A DNA stretch of 64,000 nt from Pedobacter sp. B4-66 (GCF_018492665.1 NZ_JAFVME010000005.1:310001-374000); one strand, 5' to 3'; positions 36,696 to 46,097 are shown, counted from the first letter of the stretch. The notes: generated by a model from the letters alone, not told the origin. Numbers and translations are program-made.

Positions 36696-37328
36696 ATGGC
36701 TATAGTAGGAAAAAAATTCCCAAGTGTTAGTATCGATGCGATGTCAGAAATGGGTGACGATTTAAAGATCAATGTATTTGAAGAAGCAGTAAGCAAAGGA
36801 AAAAAGGTTTTATTATTCTGGTATCCAAAAGATTTTACTTTTGTTTGTCCAACAGAATTACACGCTTTTCAAGCAGCGTTACCTGACTTTGAAAAAAGAA
36901 ACACAATTGTAATTGGTGCATCATGCGATACAAACGAAGTTCACTTCGCATGGTTAAACACTCCAAAAGATAACGGCGGTATTGAAGGTGTAACTTACCC
37001 GATTTTAGCTGATACTCACAGACATTTATCTAATATCTTAGGTATTGTTGAGCAAGAAGTTGAATATGATGAAGAAGGAAATGAGTCATTCACTGGTTCA
37101 AACGTTACTTACAGAGCAACTTACTTAATCGACGAAACCGGTAAAGTATTCCACGAAAGCGTTAACGATATGCCAGTAGGTAGAAACGTTAAAGAATATT
37201 TACGCTTAATTGATGCTTATGCTCACGTTCAGAAACACGGCGAAGTTTGTCCTGCAAACTGGGAAGAAGGTAAAGAAGCAATGAATGCAAACAGAACTGG
37301 CGTAGCTGAGTACTTAAGCGCTAACTAA
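36696..37328 (+). CDS. Peroxiredoxin (AhpC/Prx1 type)
   Basis: A 210-residue typical 2-Cys peroxiredoxin reducing H2O2 and organic peroxides. The peroxidatic cysteine is C51 in DFTFVCPTELHAFQ, and the resolving cysteine is in HGEVCPANWEEG near the C-terminus. It heads a three-gene operon with a thioredoxin (16-bp gap) that could reduce it, and a small unknown protein. Confidence 0.95.
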   Translation: MAIVGKKFPSVSIDAMSEMGDDLKINVFEEAVSKGKKVLLFWYPKDFTFVCPTELHAFQAALPDFEKRNTIVIGASCDTNEVHFAWLNTPKDNGGIEGVTYPILADTHRHLSNILGIVEQEVEYDEEGNESFTGSNVTYRATYLIDETGKVFHESVNDMPVGRNVKEYLRLIDAYAHVQKHGEVCPANWEEGKEAMNANRTGVAEYLSAN

Positions 37329-37344
37329 TCAATAAATAAAAATT

Positions 37345-37653
37345 ATGTTTTTAGAATTAACAGAAGATAACCTTCAACAATATGTTGCTGAAAACAAGAA
37401 AGTAATGGTTCAGTACGCTGCATCTTGGTGCGGTAACTGTCGAATCATGAAGCCGAAGTTTAAGAAACTAGCTGCTGAAAACGAAGATGTTGCTTTCTTG
37501 ATTGTGGATGCCGAAAAACTTCCGGATTCACGCAAACTGGCAACAGTGGACAATTTACCAACTTTTGCAGCCTTTGAAGGTGGCGTTTTGGTAGAGCAGG
37601 TTCAAACAAACAAAGCAGAAGTATTAAATGAATTATTTAATAAAATAAAGTAA
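37345..37653 (+). CDS. Thioredoxin-fold protein
   Basis: A 102-residue thioredoxin-like protein with active site SWCGNCRIMKPKF (C29, C32); the family-typical cis-proline lies in VDNLPTFAAFEGG. CGNC instead of CGPC implies a shifted redox potential (inference). No signal peptide, so cytosolic. The adjacent peroxiredoxin is the likely partner. Its TAA stop overlaps the ATG of the next gene by one base. Confidence 0.92.
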   Translation: MFLELTEDNLQQYVAENKKVMVQYAASWCGNCRIMKPKFKKLAAENEDVAFLIVDAEKLPDSRKLATVDNLPTFAAFEGGVLVEQVQTNKAEVLNELFNKIK

Positions 37654-37901
37654 TGAAAATTCCGGTTATAAGACAGCTATTCCAAAATAGTACTCCAGAA
37701 AATCTTGAAGCAACTTTAACTGTTTTAGAAGCTTTTTGTGAATTCAGAGGGGTAAGTGAGGAAGAAATTGATGTAGCAGGAGAGATGATCACCAATATCT
37801 GCGGAGCGCTTGAGGTTCATGCGAACGTACAAGCAGGAGCAGCTGAGAAAGATGCATTAAATGCATTTGGACAGAAGGTAATGGGATCTATTGATCGATA
37901 G
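37653..37901 (+). CDS. Small conserved-looking protein in the peroxiredoxin operon (DUF6952-like)
   Basis: An 82-residue acidic protein, MKIPVIRQLFQNSTPENLEA at the N-terminus, with two cysteines (C29 and C50). I associate this kind of protein next to thioredoxin with DUF6952, from memory and not verified. Translation is probably coupled to the thioredoxin gene (TAATG). It contains no membrane segment. A role in the peroxide-reduction relay is suggested only by position. Confidence 0.75.
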   Translation: MKIPVIRQLFQNSTPENLEATLTVLEAFCEFRGVSEEEIDVAGEMITNICGALEVHANVQAGAAEKDALNAFGQKVMGSIDR

Positions 37902-37922
37902 GTATCAATTTAGTAACATAAT

Positions 37923-37955
37923 AAAAAAGGGGATCTCAACGAGATCCCCTTTTTT
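37923..37955. terminator. Strong bidirectional terminator
   Basis: GGGGATCTC/GAGATCCCC with a 3-nt loop (37929-37949), flanked by six A and six T. It lies between the convergent peroxiredoxin operon and PEP carboxylase. Confidence 0.93.
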
Positions 37956-37968
37956 ATTGGTTAAGGTT

Positions 37969-40557
37969 TTAAGCCAAATTACGCCCTGCATTTACAATAC
38001 CATACACCGTTCTGATAGCAAGCTTCTCATAAGCTTGTTTCTCTTCTTCTGTTAGCTCGTTTTGTAGCTGCTCTAGCGCATAATGCTGAATAAGTACCAA
38101 AGGCAGTACAATCTTCTCTCTAACGGCAATAGAACGCTTCTCTACAGGGTAATTCTCCATTAATGTCTCATGACCCGCTAACTTTAAAAGCATCTCCTTA
38201 GAAAGTGTAAATTCATCAAATAGAATCTTCCAGAAAGCTCCGTACTCTTTGTCGTTTATAAAGTGAGCAGTAACCGCAAAATCTGATTTACTCATCGACA
38301 TCATACAGTTATCAATGATTGTTTTAAAGTAACCAGATTCCTGATAGGTTTTAACAACCTTATCCCAGTTACCAGCTTGTTCCTGACTCTTCAATGCCGT
38401 ACCCATACCATAAAACCCTGGAATGTTCTGTTTAAGCTGACTCCATGCCGTAACAAAGCTAATCGCTCTTAAGTCTTCCAGCTTTAATGCGCCACCAGCA
38501 TTTCTCTTAACCGGTCTGCTGCTGATTGTAATTTTCGACAACAATGTTAGTGGCGAGAATTTCTCCAGGTAACTTAAAAACAATGGATGTTTACGTAGCG
38601 CTACAAACGATTCATAGCTTTCCTGCGCCATTATATCCAAAAGGTTCTTGTGGACCGGATCTAATAAAATATTGTGTCTTTCCTTAACGCCTGCCGAAAT
38701 ACCTGCGTTTATCAATTGTTCAATGTTAAATTCAGCACTGTCAATAGAACCATACTGAGAACTGATTGTCTGTCCTTGAATGGTAAGTTGAATGTTTTTG
38801 TTCGCAATCTCTTTACCCATAGAGGCATAGAAACGGTGCGTTTTACCTCCACCTCTTGATGGTGGACCACCGCGGCCATCAAAAAATGCAAGTTGAATAT
38901 TGTGTTTGTTTGCTGTCTCAGTTAAGGCAACTTTGGCGTTAAAAATAGACCAGTTAGCCATTAGATAACCGCCGTCTTTTGTGCTGTCAGAGAAACCAAG
39001 CATAATATCTTGCTTGTTGCCTCTCTTCTGCAAATGCTTTTTGTAAACCGGATGAGCATACAAAGTTTCCATAATTGCGGCAGCATCAGCAAGGTCATGT
39101 ACAGTTTCAAATAGCGGAACGAAATCGATAGAAAGATTGTCTTCTTCCCATCCATTCCACAAGAAAAGCTCCATTAATTGCAAAATATCGCTCGCTTGCT
39201 GGCAGTTACTGATAATGAAACGATGACAAGCAAGTTCTCCATTACTTTGTTGTATTTGCTTAACCTCAGTAATGGTTTGCAACGTGTCCTGAACCAATGA
39301 ATCAGCCTTGTCGCTATACGTAACTCTGGCGCTTTTAAAGGTAAGGGCTTTAATTTTCTCTTCTTCCGATAAGCTATCGTAGTTCTCAGGGAACATAGAA
39401 TTGATCGGTTTGCTTTGTCTGCAATAAGAATGAACGTCCCTTAAAACTCGGCTATCTTGTCTGATGTCAAGAGAAGCAAAGTGGCTACCATAAAGTTCAA
39501 CCTTACGAATCAGGTCAGAAACAATATCAGCAAACAGGCCATCATGGCTATCAATAAGCGTATTTTTAATTTTATTGAGGTGTTCAATCAAAAAGTCCGA
39601 AATGTTTTCCATTTCAATATTTGGATCGAATGCGTTTTTATACAACACATCATGAACTACCGAAATAGGCTCATCAACACCTCTAAAGGTGATGCGTCTC
39701 TTTAGGTTTCTGAAGTCGCGGTAGTAGCATCTGAACAATATCTGGCGAAGCATTTTTGATACTTGAACTGTCGATTCAGTGTGTACATTCGGGTTGCCGT
39801 CTCTATCGCCACCTGGCCAAAAACCCAATTCTATAATCTTTTTAGACTCCAGGTTGTAGTCATTCAAGCTTTTGTCTATTTCCGATTGGATGTTTGCTGC
39901 TGCAAAATAGAACACATTTTCAAGATACCACGCCAAGCTCAGAGCCTCATCAACCGGGGTTGGCGATTTTTTATTGAAAAACGGTGTTTTACCTAATTGT
40001 TGAAGCAAAAGGTGGATGCTGGTGATGTCATTTATCTTAATAGCTGCGGTAAGGTCTGTAATGATCGACAGTACGCTACCAGGATAAAACTGAGTAGGGT
40101 GTGCGGTCAATACCAATCTTAAAGAGAATTCTTCAATCAGTTTTTCTATTTTCTGATTTAAAGAACTATCATCAATTCCTTTTTTTAGATAAGCTAATAA
40201 AGCGTTATGTTCGTCAGAAGCGTTAAGTTTATTAAAAGATGCATCTTCAACAGCATCAAATAATACAACCTGGCGCTCTATGTATTGGATAAATCTGAAC
40301 AGTAGATCAATCACGTCCTTGGCTCCGTTATTTTGCGTGTACTTCTTAAAAAAAGCATTGATAATTTCCGCCGGAGTTTCATGGTTATTTACACCATCTT
40401 CACAGTACTTTATAAACAGCGGCAATAGGGTGCCGGTGTCTTTAATTTTGTAAAAAGGAAGGGTAAGGAAAAGGCTGTTATAGAGTTCAAATCTGGATAC
40501 TACTTCGTTGTTAAATACTGATTCTCTCTGACCTTTTGCGCGTTGTTTCTGCATCAT
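37969..40557 (-). CDS. ppc: Phosphoenolpyruvate carboxylase
   Basis: An 862-residue PEPC (E. coli 883), adding bicarbonate to PEP to give oxaloacetate for the TCA cycle. Core motifs are present: LTAHPTQFYPG, WPGGDRDGNPNVH, MLGFSDSTKDGGYLMANW and FFDGRGGPPSRGGG. Two deviate from the well-known enzymes: HPTQ instead of HPTE, and GRGGPPSRGGG where E. coli has GRGGSIGRGG. The C-terminus ends NAGRNLA instead of the usual RNTG. This looks like a lineage variant, not decay, since the frame is intact. Confidence 0.94.
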   Translation of the reverse strand: MMQKQRAKGQRESVFNNEVVSRFELYNSLFLTLPFYKIKDTGTLLPLFIKYCEDGVNNHETPAEIINAFFKKYTQNNGAKDVIDLLFRFIQYIERQVVLFDAVEDASFNKLNASDEHNALLAYLKKGIDDSSLNQKIEKLIEEFSLRLVLTAHPTQFYPGSVLSIITDLTAAIKINDITSIHLLLQQLGKTPFFNKKSPTPVDEALSLAWYLENVFYFAAANIQSEIDKSLNDYNLESKKIIELGFWPGGDRDGNPNVHTESTVQVSKMLRQILFRCYYRDFRNLKRRITFRGVDEPISVVHDVLYKNAFDPNIEMENISDFLIEHLNKIKNTLIDSHDGLFADIVSDLIRKVELYGSHFASLDIRQDSRVLRDVHSYCRQSKPINSMFPENYDSLSEEEKIKALTFKSARVTYSDKADSLVQDTLQTITEVKQIQQSNGELACHRFIISNCQQASDILQLMELFLWNGWEEDNLSIDFVPLFETVHDLADAAAIMETLYAHPVYKKHLQKRGNKQDIMLGFSDSTKDGGYLMANWSIFNAKVALTETANKHNIQLAFFDGRGGPPSRGGGKTHRFYASMGKEIANKNIQLTIQGQTISSQYGSIDSAEFNIEQLINAGISAGVKERHNILLDPVHKNLLDIMAQESYESFVALRKHPLFLSYLEKFSPLTLLSKITISSRPVKRNAGGALKLEDLRAISFVTAWSQLKQNIPGFYGMGTALKSQEQAGNWDKVVKTYQESGYFKTIIDNCMMSMSKSDFAVTAHFINDKEYGAFWKILFDEFTLSKEMLLKLAGHETLMENYPVEKRSIAVREKIVLPLVLIQHYALEQLQNELTEEEKQAYEKLAIRTVYGIVNAGRNLA

Positions 40558-40761
40558 ATTTAAAGGGTATTTTTTCGCGCTTAAGCTACCAAAAATGATT
40601 CAAAAAAAAGACCCAAAAGTGCTATTAATTTAATTTTGATTTTTTTCCAAAAAAAACTAACTTAGTACCATAGAGGTTAAACAAATCCTTTTAAACTTAT
40701 GTGCTTATTTGAGTGCGGAAACGCAATAAATCAAGCAATTTAATTGTTAATTTTTTGGGGT

Positions 40762-40796
40762 AAAATAGCCGTTAAGATTTTCTTAACGGCTATTTT
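40762..40796 (-). terminator. Terminator of the efflux operon
   Basis: AAAATAGCCGTTAAGA (40762-40777) and TCTTAACGGCTATTTT (40781-40796) form a perfect 16-bp stem with a 3-nt loop, two bases after the MFS gene stop on the minus strand. An inverted A/T run gives it a U tail. Confidence 0.88.
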
Positions 40797-40798
40797 GT

Positions 40799-42346
40799 TT
40801 AATGTAAATCTGCCGGAACTTCAACATTCTTTTTGAATTTTTGAAGGTACAACAGCGGAATCGAGCACAAAAGTATCAAACCGGCCACCCAATATGCGTC
40901 ACTATAGGTAAGCAATAATGACTGTTTGGTAACCGTTCCTTCGATGGCTTTTATGGACAAAGATTTTGCGTCTAAATAGTTATATCCCTTGGCCATAAAA
41001 TTCTTTATAAAGCTATTAAAGCGATCGGTAAATGCAGGGTTATATTCATTAATATTTACTAGTAAATTACTGCGGTGAAAACCTTGGCGAACATGTATCA
41101 AAGTAGTTAATGCTGCGATACCAAAAGAACCTCCAAGTTGTCTCATCATGTTGTTCAAACCTGAACCTTGTCCTATCTCAGCACCTTTTAAATCCTGGAT
41201 GGCCAAAGTGGTGAGCGGAACAAACAATAAAGCCATACCAACACCTCTTATCATCAACGGTAGAAAGAAGTCGTTAGTTCCCGATTGCAATGTCGATTTG
41301 CTCAGCATTGAACAGAATACGAAGAACAGGAACATTCCAATAGTGGCCATAAACTGTGCTGGAATACCTTTTTTAAGGAATATCCCGATAAATGGCATCA
41401 TTACGATGGTACATAGACCTCCAGGGAATAGCAGTTCTCCTGTTTGCAATGCAGAAAAGCCTAACAGATTCTGACAAAATACCGGGAACACGAAAACGGA
41501 TCCATAAAGCCCGAAACCTAAAATAAACGAGGTAAACATACCTACAGAGAAACTCCTGTGGCGCATAATCTTAAAGTTCACAATAGGGTGGTCGGTACTC
41601 AATTCTCGCCAAATAAACAGCAGCAAACCAAGTACGGATGTAATTGCAAGCCCTGTGATGTAAGGGGTGGCAAACCAATCTTCACTTTCGCCTTTTTCAA
41701 GTACGGTCTGTAAACTTCCAACAGCAATTGCAAGTAATGCAATACCCCACCAGTCTACAGGCATCCCTTTTCCGTCCTTAGGCGTCTCTTGCACAAACAT
41801 GTAAGTACAGTAGGCTGCCAAAATCCCGACGGGAATGTTTACGTAAAAAATTAAAGGCCATGAACTGATCTCCAATAAATACCCACCAATTGTTGGCCCT
41901 ACTGTTGGTCCTACAACGGCACCAAGTCCAAATAAGGCAGTAGCAATACCAACATCTTCACGAGGCCAGGTTTCAATTAATATGGCCTGAGCAGTCGAGA
42001 TTAAGCCCCCTCCGGCTAGTCCCTGTAATATACGGAACATGATCAGCTCTTCGAGATTGGTCGCGTTTCCACAAAGGAAAGATGCGATGGTAAATAGAAT
42101 GATAGAGAAAAGGAAATAGTTTTTTCGGCCAAATCTACTACCAAGCCATCCCGACATAGGTAATACGATTACGTTGGCCACGGCATAGCCGGTGGATAAC
42201 CAGGCAACATCCTCGAGGGTGGCGCCCAGGTTACCTTGTATTTGGGGTATAGCAACGTTTACAATAGTGGTATCAATCAGCTCCAACAACGAAGCTGTGA
42301 TCACTGTAAAGGTTATTATCCACTTTTTTAAACCTTTTTCGGCCAT
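40799..42346 (-). CDS. DHA2-family MFS multidrug efflux permease (EmrB-like)
   Basis: A 515-residue inner-membrane transporter with ~14 membrane segments, MFS motif A in GSRFGRKNYFLFSI and the TM1 motif LELIDTTIVNVAIPQIQ typical of DHA2 drug:H+ antiporters. Its neighbours upstream are a HlyD/EmrA adaptor (2-bp gap) and a TolC-like channel, forming a complete tripartite pump under a TetR repressor. Substrates unknown. Confidence 0.94.
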   Translation of the reverse strand: MAEKGLKKWIITFTVITASLLELIDTTIVNVAIPQIQGNLGATLEDVAWLSTGYAVANVIVLPMSGWLGSRFGRKNYFLFSIILFTIASFLCGNATNLEELIMFRILQGLAGGGLISTAQAILIETWPREDVGIATALFGLGAVVGPTVGPTIGGYLLEISSWPLIFYVNIPVGILAAYCTYMFVQETPKDGKGMPVDWWGIALLAIAVGSLQTVLEKGESEDWFATPYITGLAITSVLGLLLFIWRELSTDHPIVNFKIMRHRSFSVGMFTSFILGFGLYGSVFVFPVFCQNLLGFSALQTGELLFPGGLCTIVMMPFIGIFLKKGIPAQFMATIGMFLFFVFCSMLSKSTLQSGTNDFFLPLMIRGVGMALLFVPLTTLAIQDLKGAEIGQGSGLNNMMRQLGGSFGIAALTTLIHVRQGFHRSNLLVNINEYNPAFTDRFNSFIKNFMAKGYNYLDAKSLSIKAIEGTVTKQSLLLTYSDAYWVAGLILLCSIPLLYLQKFKKNVEVPADLH

Positions 42347-42348
42347 TT

Positions 42349-43392
42349 TTAGTCTTTTATAGAAACAGAAACCTTAACACTCATACCAGGACGTAATCTT
42401 TCCATAATATCTTTAGGTGCTTTCGTGATTTTTATTTTTACCGGAACACGTTGTACTACTTTTACAAAGTTACCTGTAGCATTATCAGGAGGTAATAACG
42501 ATCCTTTTGCACCGGTAATAGGAGCAAAGTTGTAAACCTCACCTTCAACTTCAGCACTAGGATAAGCATCAACTTCAACTTTAACTTTTAACCCCGGTTT
42601 GATGTCCTCAAGTTGGGTTTCTTTAAAGTTTGCAGTAACATAGATGCTGTTGTCATTTACAATAGAAAACAACGACTGACCAGCTTGTACCAACTGTCCT
42701 TTTTGAACATTCTTTTTAGAAACGATTCCTGTTGCAGGCGCTTTTATGTCGGTGTATGACAGCTGTAATTTAGCAAAATCTACTTCCGACTGATGCTGAG
42801 TAACTCCGGTATTGCTTACAATTAATTGCGATTGAGTAGTTCCAACTTGCTTAACTGCGGCATTGTATTGGTCGTTGGCAGCAGTAAAAGCAGCCTGTGC
42901 CGATTCTTTCTGTGCTTTAGACTGGTCAAATTGCTGTTGCGTAATTGAGCCATCTTTAATTAGGTTTGCATAGCGCTCGTAATCTTTCTGAGCTAATGAC
43001 AACTTTACTTTAGCAGCTTCAATATTAGCCTTTGCAGTACTTGTATTGGCGGCAGTAGCCGCAATTTGCGACTCCGAAACACCAACTCCTGCACTTGCAC
43101 CTTTTTGTCCTGCCATCGCTTGTTCCAGCTTCACTTTGTAATCGCTATCATCAAGTGTTACCAGAACATCACCTTCTTTTACAGGGGTGTTTTCTTCAAA
43201 TTTAATCTCCTTTACATACCCCCCAACACGAGCAACCACAGGGCTGATATCGCCGTCAATCTGCGCATCATCCGTATCTACGTGTTTGCTGTAATAAATA
43301 TATTCTTTGGTGCCAAATATGGCTCCAATTATAATTAATACCCCTAATATGATTGGTATAACTTTGTTTTTCTTTTTCTTTTCAGTTGTCAT
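42349..43392 (-). CDS. HlyD/EmrA-family periplasmic adaptor
   Basis: A 347-residue membrane fusion protein: one N-terminal membrane helix (residues ~10-28, VIPIILGVLIIIGAIFG), lipoyl-like half-motifs VARVGGYVKEIKFEENTPVK and IKAPATGIVSKKNVQKGQLV, and a long alpha-hairpin between them (residues ~85-200). It bridges the MFS permease and TolC. Part of the tetR-tolC-hlyD-MFS operon. Confidence 0.94.
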   Translation of the reverse strand: MTTEKKKKNKVIPIILGVLIIIGAIFGTKEYIYYSKHVDTDDAQIDGDISPVVARVGGYVKEIKFEENTPVKEGDVLVTLDDSDYKVKLEQAMAGQKGASAGVGVSESQIAATAANTSTAKANIEAAKVKLSLAQKDYERYANLIKDGSITQQQFDQSKAQKESAQAAFTAANDQYNAAVKQVGTTQSQLIVSNTGVTQHQSEVDFAKLQLSYTDIKAPATGIVSKKNVQKGQLVQAGQSLFSIVNDNSIYVTANFKETQLEDIKPGLKVKVEVDAYPSAEVEGEVYNFAPITGAKGSLLPPDNATGNFVKVVQRVPVKIKITKAPKDIMERLRPGMSVKVSVSIKD

Positions 43393-43413
43393 TGCAGTAA
43401 TTTGTTATGGTAG

Positions 43414-44730
43414 TTATTGGGAGATTTTTCCTGTTGATTTTAATAATGTGTAATAGGCAAGTCCGGCATCTGCTTTGGCCAGTTCTAAATTGATTTTAGC
43501 TTGATACAATAAGGTTTCGGCATCAATACGGTCTATAGCAGAGGCAACGTTGTTTTTATATTTCGAAGCCAATAAGTTGTCGTTTTCAGTGGCCTGAGCA
43601 ATTGAAGTTTCAAGCACCTTAATTTTGCTTAAAGTCAACTGGTAATCCTGATAGTTTTTATTGATCTCTGTTTTTACCTGATCCGATAAAATATCTTTCT
43701 GAATGTTTACGTTTTTCTGTTGAATCCTCGCTTCTGTTACCTTATTCTTAGTAGTCCATAAGCTTCCAATGTTCCATGAGATATTGGCCCCAAGAGTCAT
43801 AGGGACTATATATTGGTTGGTAGGAGGAATAAATTTACCACTTGGATTGATGTAGTATAAGTTAGCGCCAACACCAACTGTAGGCATTGTACTGGCCTGG
43901 ATAGATTTGATGTTTATGTCAGCGACCTTGTTCTGTAAATCAATCTGTTTTAATTCCTGACGGTTAGATAGGGCCAAATCCATATAAGATGATAATGGTG
44001 AAACAGTCTTTAAAGCATTATCAGGATCGGCAATTTCTATATCTGTGGCTTCATCAAGTCCTAATAAAATATCAAGGTTGTAGTTAATTACTTTTCTGTT
44101 GTTTTCAATCTCCATTTCGGTTAGCGAAATATTCGCTTGTTGTAATTGGAACCTTAGAACATCGTTTTTAGTAACTATACCCTGCTCAAAAAAGCGTTGC
44201 GATTGCTTTAATTGTCCGGCTATAGATTCCAGATTCTGCGCCACAACTTTTTTGCTTTGCAAAACCTTAAATAATGAATAATAGGTGTTTATCACTGCGT
44301 AGCTCACTTCTTCCCTGTTTTTATCCGCATCAAGGCGAGCAACATCCGTAAGCAATTTTGTAGATGCCTCTGCATATTTCAATTTACCACCTCCGTATAC
44401 GATCTGTTCTACTGTCGCTGTACCTACAAAGGCATCTGCTCTATTTGGTAGGTGAATTGGATCTGCGCTACCCAGGCTCAATTTGTTCGTAGGGATTTCT
44501 GCGTGGGAGTATAAAAATGAAGTGGTGGCAGTGGGTAATGCGTTGTCTTTAACTGATTCGAGCTTAGCAACAGCCTCATCAATTTTACTCTGCGAGAGCT
44601 TTAAATTCTTGCTGTTGGTTATACCTAGCTCAATTGCCTCCTGCAGGCCAAGCTTTTTTATGTTTTGTGCATACAGCATTCCGGGAAGCAGAAATGCCAC
44701 AAAACTTAATTTAATGGTGTTGTGTATCAT
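43414..44730 (-). CDS. TolC-family outer-membrane efflux protein
   Basis: A 438-residue outer-membrane channel with a signal peptide (ending near residue 21, LPGMLYAQ). Two repeated OEP units are visible: LGLQEAIELGITNSKNLKLS at the N-terminus and the helical repeats through the protein (LSSYMDLALSNRQELKQIDL). It overlaps the tetR stop by 4 bp (ATGA), so it is translationally coupled to the repressor gene. Confidence 0.93.
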   Translation of the reverse strand: MIHNTIKLSFVAFLLPGMLYAQNIKKLGLQEAIELGITNSKNLKLSQSKIDEAVAKLESVKDNALPTATTSFLYSHAEIPTNKLSLGSADPIHLPNRADAFVGTATVEQIVYGGGKLKYAEASTKLLTDVARLDADKNREEVSYAVINTYYSLFKVLQSKKVVAQNLESIAGQLKQSQRFFEQGIVTKNDVLRFQLQQANISLTEMEIENNRKVINYNLDILLGLDEATDIEIADPDNALKTVSPLSSYMDLALSNRQELKQIDLQNKVADINIKSIQASTMPTVGVGANLYYINPSGKFIPPTNQYIVPMTLGANISWNIGSLWTTKNKVTEARIQQKNVNIQKDILSDQVKTEINKNYQDYQLTLSKIKVLETSIAQATENDNLLASKYKNNVASAIDRIDAETLLYQAKINLELAKADAGLAYYTLLKSTGKISQ

Positions 44731-45347
44731 TGTTGGGGTGTTAGATAAATGGTGATGAGGCCTTTCAGATGGGTAATCAAGCGGTCGGTAATGACTTTTC
44801 GATCTTCTTTGTTGTTGAAGTCCAGTGTCGTTCCTGAGGTTATTTTAGAAGGGGAGATGGCGACATAACTAATGGTGCCCATAACGGTGGCAATAAGCAT
44901 TTTAACGTCTACATTTCTGAAGCTTCCATCTTCAATTCCGTCTTCTATAATATGTTGAATGACCAAAAGATTTTCGGCCATTGCATTTTTTATGGTGATA
45001 AACATTTCAGGTCTTTGCGATAAAGACAGCTCTCTGTGCATCATTTTATGGAAAGCGTGATTGCAAAGGATGCGGGTGGCATATCCATCTACAACTTTTA
45101 GTAGCTTTTCCATGCCGGATAGTTTGTCTTTGCTAATGCTATTAAGCTCTTCTTTGAATCCTTGTATCCGCATATTCATCATTTCAACGAATACGCCTTC
45201 TTTTGAGCCAAAATAGTAGTTAATCATAGCCATATTTGCGCCTGCCTCTTTCGCAATCTGACGTGTTGAGGCTCCTTCATACCCTAGTTCCGAGAACAGT
45301 TTTGAAGCTGCCTCTAAAATGTTCGATCTCTTATCTGCTTTTTCCAT
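44727..45347 (-). CDS. TetR/AcrR-family repressor of the efflux operon
   Basis: 206 residues from the start I prefer at 45347 (MEKADKRSNILEAASKLFSE). The N-terminal helix-turn-helix has the TetR signature: GYEGASTRQIAKEAGANMAM followed by INYYFGSKEGVF. The C-terminal ligand domain is divergent as usual. It is first in the operon ahead of tolC, and a perfect palindrome overlapping the promoter lies just upstream (45368-45393), so autorepression of the whole operon is likely. Confidence 0.93.
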   Translation of the reverse strand: MEKADKRSNILEAASKLFSELGYEGASTRQIAKEAGANMAMINYYFGSKEGVFVEMMNMRIQGFKEELNSISKDKLSGMEKLLKVVDGYATRILCNHAFHKMMHRELSLSQRPEMFITIKNAMAENLLVIQHIIEDGIEDGSFRNVDVKMLIATVMGTISYVAISPSKITSGTTLDFNNKEDRKVITDRLITHLKGLITIYLTPQQ

Positions 45348-45365
45348 GTAATCAAATTGTGACAG

Positions 45366-45373
45366 CAAAATTA
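45366..45373 (-). promoter_or_regulatory. -7 element of the tetR-efflux operon
   Basis: On the minus strand TAATTTTG, a perfect TAnnTTTG. Six of its eight bases lie inside the palindromic operator. No clear -33 TTG seen. Confidence 0.6.
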
Positions 45374-45393
45374 ATCAATCGATTGATTAATTT
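45368..45393. promoter_or_regulatory. Perfect 26-bp palindrome, probable TetR operator
   Basis: The sequence reads the same on both strands over 26 bp, centred at 45380/45381, with core TTAATCAATCGATTGATTAA. It sits 21 bp upstream of the tetR start and covers the -7 element, the expected geometry for a self-repressing TetR protein. Confidence 0.8.
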
Positions 45394-45502
45394 ATGGCTA
45401 TTTTTATTGAGGCAATGTTTGTTGACTTTGAGTTGACAAAAGTCAATTTGTAAAGGGGATTTTTTAATTCGGATGACGGGCTCGGGCTGTTAATGACGAA
45501 AA

Positions 45503-45537
45503 AAAAGGGCTTGATTCATACTGAATCAAGCCCTTTT
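45503..45537 (-). terminator. Terminator after the DUF6249-like gene
   Basis: A perfect 16-bp stem, AAAAGGGCTTGATTCA (45503-45518) with its complement at 45522-45537 and a 3-nt loop; on the minus strand it is followed by a run of T. It is 19 bp past the gene stop. Confidence 0.9.
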
Positions 45538-45556
45538 ACCTTTGCTTTTTGTAAAC

Positions 45557-45910
45557 CTATCCATTTTGCTGATCAAGCCACTTCTTCTCTACAACATAAG
45601 AGATAATTAACCCAAAGCCGCCAAAAATGAAGATCAATCCAAAAAACAGCGCCACTGCTTGTTCATCCTCTATGCTTGTTTGCATCACAATGAATAATGC
45701 AGTTAGTAACCCTAAACCTAAGCCAACCATTAATAATCCAAATTTTAAGCTTAAAAAAGGAGTAGGGGCACTTTGTCTGGCTTTTGCGATTCCCGGATCT
45801 ATTCCTCGTTCTATCATTGCCATTTTTTCTTTGTTCGACATGTATCTTATGCCAAATACCATCGCTGTTGCGCAAACAAAAAGGCTTATAAATACTAATT
45901 CTGGTCCCAT
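45557..45910 (-). CDS. Small membrane protein, DUF6249-like
   Basis: A 117-residue protein with three hydrophobic segments: residues ~5-23 (LVFISLFVCATAMVFGI), ~55-78 and ~86-107. Between the first two is a cytosolic charged stretch, MSNKEKMAMIERGIDPGIAK, which resembles DUF6249 proteins (family assigned from memory). Such genes often accompany ECF sigma factors in Bacteroidota; here an ECF gene lies ~650 bp away on the opposite strand. Function unknown. Confidence 0.7.
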   Translation of the reverse strand: MGPELVFISLFVCATAMVFGIRYMSNKEKMAMIERGIDPGIAKARQSAPTPFLSLKFGLLMVGLGLGLLTALFIVMQTSIEDEQAVALFFGLIFIFGGFGLIISYVVEKKWLDQQNG

Positions 45911-46097
45911 ATTATTCTATATTTAGTGTTCTATTACGTTTTGTTATTCCGAATTCGTGTTCTGTGTACTATGACTACATCAAAATTTATCCGGTTACAC
46001 AGAATTTAAAAAAAATGTTTCTAGCAGATATTTCATCTTTATTTAAGCAGCAGCTCATTTTTTATCATATGTAAAGTGATCGGCAGCTTAATCACCC

